Assembly (NCBI GenBank): GCA_902497035.1 | Contig: CABVDL010000066.1 | Location: 1 to 14,503 of the forward strand | DNA from: an uncultured Prevotella sp. | GTDB taxonomy: Bacteria; Bacteroidota; Bacteroidia; Bacteroidales; Bacteroidaceae | Direction: 5' to 3' | DNA: 14,503 nt | In this document: in pieces, positions 1-6,225 of the stretch | How the letters are laid out: each line of letters begins with the position of its first letter | Position numbering within the stretch: the first letter of the stretch is position 1 | Made by a program: the position numbers and the translations under genes | Notes under the pieces: model-generated | The model's input: only the letters and a program-made list of their open reading frames with translations | Database searches by the model: none | Told to the model about the DNA's origin: nothing

Positions 1-1
1 T

Positions 2-85
2 TCATCGTGCACTCGGCAATCCATTGAGCGTATGCTGGCCTTGATTTTTCTTGCTATCAGCGCATGGGGGGAGGAAATCTATTAA
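2..85 (+). CDS. Possible 3' end of an upstream gene (partial)
   Basis: The frame beginning at base 2 is open from the window edge to a TAA at 83-85. It gives about 27 residues with a hydrophobic stretch (LALIFLAISAW) near the end. It ends 77 bp before the preferred start of the next gene and 40 bp before a promoter-like element, which would make a sensible gene boundary. The piece is too short to assign to a family, and the other two frames close sooner. This is a weak call that rests on layout only. Confidence 0.2.
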   Translation, partial: SSCTRQSIERMLALIFLAISAWGEEIY

Positions 86-125
86 GTTTTTTATCTCGAC
101 TGGCTTATAATTCGGGAATTTTATC

Positions 126-133
126 TAAATTTG
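126..133 (+). promoter_or_regulatory. Bacteroidota -7 promoter element (TAAATTTG)
   Basis: TAAATTTG matches the phylum consensus TAnnTTTG exactly. Transcription would start near 139, giving a leader of about 24 nt before the ATG at 163. No good TTG/TTTG -33 element is seen at the usual distance, so the promoter is supported by only one half. It argues against an earlier start at 64, which would lie upstream of the transcript. Confidence 0.45.
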
Positions 134-162
134 CACGAGATAATAGAAAGTTGTTATTAGGC

Positions 163-1083
163 ATGTTTGCTAAGTTCACCCGGCATAAACTGCTTGTTAT
201 AGGCATCTTGCTTCTCGCCTTTGGCATTGCGTGGCTTGTGATTCGCTCCATGCCGGCTACCGAGGCCGAAATTCGCCGCTCCACCTGTTTTGTTGAAGGC
301 AAGAGCTATCTTTGTCTGGCCTCGGGCAAGGATACGATTGTGCTGATGGCCGACACCATCAGCCAGCAGGGCGTATGGATCAACCGCCATTGGTGGTGGC
401 CGAGCTGCGACGGGCGCGTGCTCACCATCGACAACGGCTTCACGCCGGTGAGCCACAAGCATCTCGAGAACGCCGACACGCTCAGGAGGCTGGTCGCCGA
501 GGGCACCGACTCCCTGGGCAGCCTGCTGAGGCGGAAGCAAGTGGAGCGCAAGGAGCTCATCTATTACCTGCGCAGCCATGGCGTCATCGACGAGGGCTAC
601 ACGCAGATAGCCGCCTACACCAACGCCCAGAAAGCAGAGACCGACTCGCTGGCGAGCCGTTACCGCAAGCTCCTGGCCATCAGGGGCGCCAGGCAATTCC
701 AGCTGTTCCGCAAGGGCGTCTATCAGGTGTCATGGTACGACGGGAAGGGCAAGCTGGAGCGGGTGAGCTGTGAGCCCCTCATCTCGAGCGCGGGCCAGTC
801 GGGCAGGCCTGTCATTCTCCATACCAGAAGAAACATCAAGCCATGGGGCGTCTATGCGGTGAGAAACGTGCCATGGGGCGTGGCCCATCATAAGAAAATC
901 ATCGTCGTGGCCCTCTCTGCCGTCAACAAGCTGACCGACCACCACGCCATCCTCGTCACGGGCCGTCTCAGCAGCGGCAACCGCCACGACGTGCCGCGGC
1001 TCTTTGCAGCCGACGGCAGTCCCGTGTTCTCGCAGCACGGCCGCTTCTTAGGCATCATTTCGGGAAAGGAGGTCATGCCATGA
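163..1083 (+). CDS. Membrane-anchored protein with degenerate trypsin-like C-terminus, unknown function
   Basis: 306 residues from the preferred ATG at 163. An in-frame ATG at 64 would add 33 residues, but the promoter-like element at 126-133 and the classic N-terminal anchor that follows 163 favour the later start. Residues about 9-28 form one hydrophobic segment, so most of the protein should lie in the periplasm. The region after residue 280 reads A-A-D-G-S-P-V-F, then G-R-F-L-G-I-I-S. This resembles the GDSGSPVF..G..vGI block of trypsin-like proteases, with Asp284 where the catalytic Ser would be. Near residues 83-92, DGRVLTIDNG resembles the ILTnaHV block, with Asn in the His position. 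Residues about 101-180 are charged and helical. I infer an inactive trypsin-like fold, but the similarity is faint and a different fold is possible. The stop overlaps the next start (ATGA), so translation is coupled to the lysozyme lipoprotein. Confidence 0.75.
   Translation: MFAKFTRHKLLVIGILLLAFGIAWLVIRSMPATEAEIRRSTCFVEGKSYLCLASGKDTIVLMADTISQQGVWINRHWWWPSCDGRVLTIDNGFTPVSHKHLENADTLRRLVAEGTDSLGSLLRRKQVERKELIYYLRSHGVIDEGYTQIAAYTNAQKAETDSLASRYRKLLAIRGARQFQLFRKGVYQVSWYDGKGKLERVSCEPLISSAGQSGRPVILHTRRNIKPWGVYAVRNVPWGVAHHKKIIVVALSAVNKLTDHHAILVTGRLSSGNRHDVPRLFAADGSPVFSQHGRFLGIISGKEVMP
1065..1073 (+). promoter_or_regulatory. Strong Shine-Dalgarno sequence before the lysozyme gene
   Basis: AAAGGAGGT lies 6 nt before the ATG at 1080 and inside the end of the preceding gene. 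Such a perfect anti-16S match is unusual in Bacteroidota, where most starts lack one. It fixes the start of the second gene and suggests it is translated efficiently relative to its partner. Confidence 0.7.
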
Positions 1084-2276
1084 GAAAGTTGACCTGGCTC
1101 CTTCTGCTGCCCGCTGTCGTCTCGCTGATGGCCGGGTGCACCATCCGGAGCAACGAGATTGTGACCGTCACCGCCGACAGCCTCACCTACCGCGGCCAGA
1201 TGGCCAACGGGCATCGCGAGGGATTGGGCGTACTCTACGAGGGCGACTCCATTATCTACAGCGGAACGTGGCACAACGGACTGAGGCAGGGGCCGGGCTG
1301 GGTGCGCGACTCGCTCGGCCGGAAGATTGAGGGACAATGGGACCACGACACCCTCGTCACCGGCATCCGCCGCGACTCGGCGGGCGTCTATACCGGCGAA
1401 TTCAACCGCCACCTGCAGGCCAACGGCTACGGCCACTACCGCGACTCGCTCGGCACCTACTATGAGGGACAGTGGAGAGACGACGAGCGCACGGGCTTCG
1501 GCTTCTCCTCGCAGCACCGCTATTTCCGCGTCGGAGAGTGGCGACGCGACGTATATAAGGGCGAGCGGCTCAACTACACCTCCGAGCGCATCTACGGCAT
1601 CGACCTCTCACGCTACCAGCATGAGAAAGGACGACACCGCTATGGCATCGACTGGAGCCGGATACGCATCACGCACCTCGGCTCGCTCTCGAAGAAAAAC
1701 GTGAGCGGAAACATCGACTACAAGGTGTCGTTCGTCTTCATCAAAAGCACCGAGGGAGCCTCGCTCATCAACCCCTACTACTACAACGACTATCAGATGG
1801 CGCGCAAGCACGGCTACCCGGTAGGCACCTACCACTTCTTCACCCACCGCACGCCGGGTGGCCAGCAGGCGGCTTTCTTCCTTGCCCACAGCCATTTCAA
1901 GCAAGGCGACCTGCCGCCGGTGCTCGACCTCGAGCCGCTGCCGAGCCAGATAAAGAAGATGGGCGGCGTGACAGCCATGTGGAGCCGCGTGCGCAACTGG
2001 CTGCAAATCGTAGAGAGGCGCACGGGCATGAGGCCCATTCTTTATATCAGCCAGACCTTCGTCAACCGCTATCTCGACTATGCGCCCGACATCAAGCGCG
2101 GCTACCCGGTGTGGATAGCGCGCTACGGTGAGTACAAGCCCGACGTGAAGCTCTGGATTTGGCAGCTGGCCCCCGACGGCCGCGTGAGCGGCATCCACGG
2201 CGCCGTTGACATCAACGTGTTCAACGGCTACCGCAACGAGTTCAGCCGCTGGCTGGCCACGGTCAGGAAGAAATAG
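1080..2276 (+). CDS. Lipoprotein with MORN repeats and GH25 lysozyme domain
   Basis: 398 residues. A lipoprotein signal ends in L-M-A-G-C with the lipidated Cys at 20. Residues about 37-163 hold five to six MORN-type repeats (Y-x-G-x-W/M-x-N-G-x-x-x-G-x-G pattern, e.g. YSGTWHNGLRQGPG at 60-73 and YYEGQWRDDERTGFGF at 127-142). From about 171 to the end is a GH25 (Lyc/Cellosyl-type) muramidase domain: GIDLSRYQ with Asp175, FIKSTEG with Glu225, LDLE with Asp283 and Glu285, and VDINVF with Asp377. GH25 enzymes hydrolyse the N-acetylmuramic acid to N-acetylglucosamine bond of peptidoglycan, and the expected acidic residues are all present, so activity is likely. It should be anchored in a membrane facing the periplasm or outside. 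It is the second gene of a coupled pair with an overlapping stop/start. The MORN part may bind lipid or a partner protein; that is inference. Confidence 0.9.
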   Translation: MRKLTWLLLLPAVVSLMAGCTIRSNEIVTVTADSLTYRGQMANGHREGLGVLYEGDSIIYSGTWHNGLRQGPGWVRDSLGRKIEGQWDHDTLVTGIRRDSAGVYTGEFNRHLQANGYGHYRDSLGTYYEGQWRDDERTGFGFSSQHRYFRVGEWRRDVYKGERLNYTSERIYGIDLSRYQHEKGRHRYGIDWSRIRITHLGSLSKKNVSGNIDYKVSFVFIKSTEGASLINPYYYNDYQMARKHGYPVGTYHFFTHRTPGGQQAAFFLAHSHFKQGDLPPVLDLEPLPSQIKKMGGVTAMWSRVRNWLQIVERRTGMRPILYISQTFVNRYLDYAPDIKRGYPVWIARYGEYKPDVKLWIWQLAPDGRVSGIHGAVDINVFNGYRNEFSRWLATVRKK

Positions 2277-2291
2277 TCATTTCCCCCACTC

Positions 2292-3305
2292 TTACTCATT
2301 CCAGGCGCCGCAATAAGGGCAACGGCCCTTGCGGCGCAACACGTGGCCGCAATTGCCGCAGACATAGCGGCTGCGATTGTGGAAATGACGGTAGAGGGCA
2401 AACCAGAGATAGGCCACGAGCAGCGGATAGCCCACATAATAAAGCGTCGTGATGCTGAAAACAATGTAATCGACCGCACACACTGAGGCCAGCCCGCCCA
2501 GATAGACGATGGCCTCACCCATCGGCAGCTTATGGCGCACGTCATCGACAGCGGCAAGGGCAATGACGAGCATGGCCCACACCGACAGCAAAAAGACTCC
2601 GAGCACAGGCGGAACGGAGAAGGGATTGAGCGTCGGATGGAAATAGAAATGTTGCCACAACTGCGGGACAAACATCTGAATGGTGGCATAGAACGTGGCC
2701 GAGGAGGCCACGACAATGCAGAGCAGCGTGGGATATACCGAGTCGATGTCGTGGAAATGCACGATGTGGGCCTTGCTGCGGAAGATGCGCCACAACAGAT
2801 AAAGCGCGCCGAAAAGGCTCACCACGACAAGGAAAATGATGAGGTGGATGTTGGAGAAGTCGGAGATGAACTGCGAGATGGGGTCGTCGGGCATCACCTT
2901 GGGCAGCATGCTGCTCTCTCGCGTCCAGCCGAATGCCGACGTGTCGTTGGCCAGCTCCACCCAGACCGAGTCGATGCTGTCGGCAGGCAACATGCGGATA
3001 TCGGCCACCACGACATGGTCGCCGCGATACACGTAGAACGTATCGACGCTCATGCCCGGCTGCTGCTCCTCGGGCTGCTGCCTGACCAGCATCAGGCTGT
3101 CGGCACGCACCACGAAGTTGTAGTTGTTGGTATAATGATGGGTCGAGAAGAAAGAGAGCGAGTCGAGCGTCTGCTCCGAGAAGCGGAAGTGGCCGGGCAG
3201 CGGTTTCCTCAGCGTGCGGTGCTGGTAGCAGGAGCCAAGAATGAGCGTCAGCAAAAAGGCTGGCAGCAGCATGAGCATCGAGTGATGTCGGGTCGTTCTC
3301 TTCAT
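2292..3305 (-). CDS. Lipoprotein-signal, multi-spanning membrane protein with C-terminal zinc ribbon
   Basis: 337 residues. The N-terminus has a lipoprotein signal ending L-G-S-C (Cys26). Residues about 60-135 form a soluble part with an SH3-like stretch (DSVWVELANDTSAFGW at 113-127). About five hydrophobic segments follow (roughly 151-174, 189-212, 231-254, 264-285 and 287-305). The tail carries two CxxC pairs (Cys316/319 and Cys329/332), a typical small zinc ribbon. With the lipidated end outside, five spans would place the ribbon in the cytoplasm. It starts 12 nt after the U32 gene and is the last gene of the leftward cluster. It converges with the lysozyme gene with only 15 bp between stops. 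The function is not known; the layout suggests an envelope sensor or assembly factor, which is inference. Confidence 0.85.
   Translation of the reverse strand: MKRTTRHHSMLMLLPAFLLTLILGSCYQHRTLRKPLPGHFRFSEQTLDSLSFFSTHHYTNNYNFVVRADSLMLVRQQPEEQQPGMSVDTFYVYRGDHVVVADIRMLPADSIDSVWVELANDTSAFGWTRESSMLPKVMPDDPISQFISDFSNIHLIIFLVVVSLFGALYLLWRIFRSKAHIVHFHDIDSVYPTLLCIVVASSATFYATIQMFVPQLWQHFYFHPTLNPFSVPPVLGVFLLSVWAMLVIALAAVDDVRHKLPMGEAIVYLGGLASVCAVDYIVFSITTLYYVGYPLLVAYLWFALYRHFHNRSRYVCGNCGHVLRRKGRCPYCGAWNE
2305..2337. other. Strong hairpin at the convergent gene junction
   Basis: GCGCCGC (2305-2311) pairs with GCGGCGC (2331-2337), and the inner AAGGGC (2315-2320) pairs with GCCCTT (2325-2330) around an AACG loop, leaving one three-base bulge. 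It lies inside the zinc-ribbon codons of the leftward gene, 28 bp past the stop of the rightward lysozyme gene. No T-run follows on the + strand, so it is not a standard intrinsic terminator, though it may slow polymerase there. Confidence 0.4.
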
Positions 3306-3317
3306 TTTTCCATCAGT

Positions 3318-5210
3318 TTATTTCTTGGGATAAAGGTTCATTTGGCATTCGTTGCAGCGGAACTCCACCTCGAAGCTCCGTCCGTCGCCCATGCGCAGTG
3401 TCAGCGGCTCCTGCCAAGTGGGCTTGCGTCCGCCATGCCTGACGCAGAAGCCAAGGTTGTAGCGGATGCAATAGCGGCATTGCATCAGCACGGCGCGCTG
3501 CGGCTTGCTCACCTCCAAGGCAGGCTCAGCGTGGTCGAGGCCGTGTCCGGCATAGAAGCTTTCAGCCTCGTGATTGGCTATGTTATAAAGGTAAGGGAAC
3601 TGTCGATACTCCGGCGACCAGCTTTCGGCGGGCCTGCCGGGTTGCTCCTCCCTCATCAGCCCCTCTCTTCGGCGGCTCTTCTTCCAATAAGCTGCTATCG
3701 CCTCATCCATTGCCCTTACGGCCTCGCGGCGCAGCTCACCAAGCACACTGGAGGGCACAAACAGCCGCGCGGCCTCATCGGCGATGGCCACTTGCCCGCT
3801 CTCATACACCGTATTGCCCAAACGAGATAACTGCCTGACGATGTTGTCGCGCTGAGGATTTTTGGCCTCCTGATGGGCGAGTGCCACCTCAGCCGAGGCC
3901 TTTATCGGCGTGCCGTCGGCTACGGTCATCGTCATGGTGAGCATGAGACCGTCGGGCGTAGTGCCAAGTTTCTGGTCAACCGTCAGCCTGCGGCTTGCAC
4001 TGTTGCCCTGCAGCTCTTTGCTGAAAGCCACGTCGTTGTTGCGGTAGAGTGCCATTCCAGGCCTGAGCTGCTGCGGCATGCGCAATGGATAGAGGCGGTT
4101 GCCCACGGCCCGGTTGACGCGGAAGCCCTCGAGCTGATGGTCCGCGTTGATGAAGCAAAGGCCGTCGCCATTGGCGAAAGCGGCCGTTCCGGCCACATTG
4201 AAAGAGTCGCGGCGCAGCTCCTTCACATGCCCAACAAACTCGCCCAAAGCCTTAGGCGTATCCATCGAGGCGATGCCGGGCTGGCGTCCATGCAGAAAGT
4301 AGGTGGTATAGCCACGGTTGAAAGTCTTGGCCAAATCGGGCTTGAACGCATACGACACCCTGCCCCATGAGGCACGGCGGTAGCGGCCAGGATGGCGGCT
4401 GACCACTCTGTTGAGCTGCTCGCTGTAGGCTGCCACCACATTCTTGACGTAGTCAACGTCCTTCAGGCGGCCCTCAATCTTGAACGAGGAAGCCCCGGCA
4501 TCGGCCAGTTCCTCAAGGTGGTCGATGAGGCACAAGTCTTTCAGCGAGAGCAGGTAACGGTTGTTGACCACCGTCTTTCCCGTCGCATCGACGAGGTCGT
4601 ACTGCATGCGGCACACCTGGGCGCAGGCCCCACGGTTGGCCGAACGGCTGAAACAATACTGAGAGGCATAGCATTGTCCGCTATAGCTCACGCACAAGGC
4701 ACCATGAACAAAGACCTCCAGCTCCATATCGGGAACGGCCTCATGGATGGCCCGCACCTCGTCAACCGACAGCTCACGGGCCAGCACGGCACGGGAGAAG
4801 CCGAGACTTTGCAGCCATCTTACCTTCTCCGCCGTGCGGTTGTCCATCTGTGTCGAGGCATGAAGTGCCGGGGCATAGCCCACCTCCTGCATGGCCACGC
4901 GGCGCATACCAAGCGTAGCCATGTCCTGCACCAGCAAGGCATCGACGCCGATGCGGGCCAGCGCGGTGATGAGCTGCTGCGTTGCCGACAGCTCATCGTC
5001 ATAGACTATGGTGTTGACCGTCACATAGACTCGGGCGCCATAGCGGTGGGCATAGTCGCAGAGCGTGGCGATATCCTCAACGCTGTTGCCCGCCGCCGCG
5101 CGCGCCCCGAAGCGGTCGGCACCGATATACACGGCATCGGCACCATGGCTGATGGCCGCCAGGCCACATTCCAGGTTCTTGGCCGGAGCCAGAAGTTCCA
5201 ATGTTCTCAT
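3318..5210 (-). CDS. Peptidase U32 family protein (RlhA/YdcP-like, probable Fe-S RNA-modification protein)
   Basis: 630 residues, close to the length of the long U32 proteins such as E. coli RlhA. The start LELLAPAKNLECGLAAI..GADAVYIG is the usual U32 opening of a TIM-barrel-like domain. The family signature sits at about 165-200: EVFVHGALCVSYSGQC followed by Cys186, Cys196 and Cys200, with Cys227 further on. In studied U32 relatives (UbiU/UbiV, TrhP, RlhA), cysteines in this region hold an Fe-S cluster and the proteins act in hydroxylation of RNA bases or quinone precursors rather than in proteolysis. A second domain fills about 310-500. The C-terminus adds a Cys-rich module (CRYC.., GFC, then RCNEC). 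The most likely role is 23S rRNA or tRNA hydroxylation; the older collagenase label is less likely. It starts 24 nt after metA and is followed 12 nt later by the zinc-ribbon gene, so the three are probably co-transcribed. Confidence 0.92.
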   Translation of the reverse strand: MRTLELLAPAKNLECGLAAISHGADAVYIGADRFGARAAAGNSVEDIATLCDYAHRYGARVYVTVNTIVYDDELSATQQLITALARIGVDALLVQDMATLGMRRVAMQEVGYAPALHASTQMDNRTAEKVRWLQSLGFSRAVLARELSVDEVRAIHEAVPDMELEVFVHGALCVSYSGQCYASQYCFSRSANRGACAQVCRMQYDLVDATGKTVVNNRYLLSLKDLCLIDHLEELADAGASSFKIEGRLKDVDYVKNVVAAYSEQLNRVVSRHPGRYRRASWGRVSYAFKPDLAKTFNRGYTTYFLHGRQPGIASMDTPKALGEFVGHVKELRRDSFNVAGTAAFANGDGLCFINADHQLEGFRVNRAVGNRLYPLRMPQQLRPGMALYRNNDVAFSKELQGNSASRRLTVDQKLGTTPDGLMLTMTMTVADGTPIKASAEVALAHQEAKNPQRDNIVRQLSRLGNTVYESGQVAIADEAARLFVPSSVLGELRREAVRAMDEAIAAYWKKSRRREGLMREEQPGRPAESWSPEYRQFPYLYNIANHEAESFYAGHGLDHAEPALEVSKPQRAVLMQCRYCIRYNLGFCVRHGGRKPTWQEPLTLRMGDGRSFEVEFRCNECQMNLYPKK

Positions 5211-5234
5211 GCCATATAAGATAAGGAGTGCGAC

Positions 5235-6152
5235 TTACTTGATGTCGCCTATGTTGTACGGTGTCTCCTGATAGATGTAATAGTTGATCCAGTTGTTGTA
5301 GAAGAGATTGGCCGCCGACCTCCACCTGACGATTGGACGCCTCGCCGGATCATCGTCCTCGTAATAGTTCTCAGGCATATCCACGTCGTCGCGCTTGCCC
5401 AAGTCGCGGCGGTATTCCCTGTCGAGGGTGTCAGACGCATACTCCAAATGGCCGAGGATGTAGAACTCGCGGCCATGGCGTGAGCTGACGATGCTCACGC
5501 CGGCACTGTCGGAATCGGCAATGATGTGCAGCTCCGGCACTTTCTCAATGTCGTCCGCGCGCACCTCCGTATGGCGGCTGTGGGGCATGTAGAACACGTC
5601 GTCGAAACCACGGAAAATGGGTAAGAGCGGACTGACCGGGCGTGTCTCAAAGATGCCGAACCGCTTCTTCTCAAGCTGATATTTGGGTATGCCGTAGAAA
5701 TGGTAAAGCGCAGCCATGGCTCCCCAGCACAAGTACAGCGTGCTCTGGACATTGGCGCGCGCCCAGTCGAAGATGCGATTGATCTCACGCCAATAGTCAA
5801 CATTCTCGTAGGGAATGGTCTCAACGGGCGCGCCGGTGATAATCATGCCGTCGAACTTTTGCTGCATGAGGATCTCAGACTCCTTGTAGAACATCATCAT
5901 GTGCTCGACAGGCGTGTTCTTCGAGGTATGGCTCCTGAGCTTCATGAAATACACCTCCATCTGCAGCGGGGTGTTGGACAGCAGGCGGATGAGGTCGGTC
6001 TCGGTGGTTATCTTCAGCGGCATGAGATTGAGGATGACAATGCGCAACGGGCGAATCTGCTGGCTGTGGGCCCGCGTCTCGTCCATCACGAATATGTTCT
6101 CATGCTTTAATATATCAATGGCCGGCAGCCGGTCGGGAAGTCTTAAAGGCAT
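5235..6152 (-). CDS. metA: Homoserine O-acyltransferase, predicted O-acetyltransferase type (MetA family)
   Basis: 305 residues, full length and colinear with E. coli MetA. It acylates L-homoserine at the first committed step of methionine synthesis in the cytoplasm. The catalytic residues are visible: Cys142 in LYLCWGAMAA, and His235 and Glu237 in GHLEYAS. The substrate-binding stretch LNLMPLKITTETD is intact. Residue 111 is Glu (TGAPVE), whereas E. coli has Gly; in this family Glu111 goes with acetyl-CoA and Gly111 with succinyl-CoA, so the product is probably O-acetylhomoserine despite the usual succinyltransferase name. AAAGGA at 6160-6165 lies 7 nt before the ATG and supports the start. 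The gap to the M13 gene upstream is 73 nt and holds a GC-rich inverted repeat (GCCGC..GCGGC) but no clear T-run and no convincing TAnnTTTG. No SAM-sensing riboswitch is recognisable in so short a gap. Confidence 0.96.
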   Translation of the reverse strand: MPLRLPDRLPAIDILKHENIFVMDETRAHSQQIRPLRIVILNLMPLKITTETDLIRLLSNTPLQMEVYFMKLRSHTSKNTPVEHMMMFYKESEILMQQKFDGMIITGAPVETIPYENVDYWREINRIFDWARANVQSTLYLCWGAMAALYHFYGIPKYQLEKKRFGIFETRPVSPLLPIFRGFDDVFYMPHSRHTEVRADDIEKVPELHIIADSDSAGVSIVSSRHGREFYILGHLEYASDTLDREYRRDLGKRDDVDMPENYYEDDDPARRPIVRWRSAANLFYNNWINYYIYQETPYNIGDIK

Positions 6153-6225
6153 ATCGTGTTCCTTTCTCTACAATATTATAATGTTGCCGCTGAAGAGCGG
6201 CGGCGGCTTTCGCATGCCAAGCTGT

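Noticed and set aside
64..162. In-frame ATG at 64 giving a 33-residue longer first gene
   Set aside because: The -7 element at 126-133 would lie inside it, and the clear membrane anchor begins right after the ATG at 163.
2532..3830. Long + strand open frame of 432 codons
   Set aside because: It runs antisense across the lipoprotein/zinc-ribbon and U32 genes, has a His/Arg/Gly-rich shadow composition and no recognisable domain.
6153..6225. Riboswitch controlling metA
   Set aside because: The 73-nt gap is too short and shows only one GC-rich inverted repeat with no SAM-binding motif I recognise.
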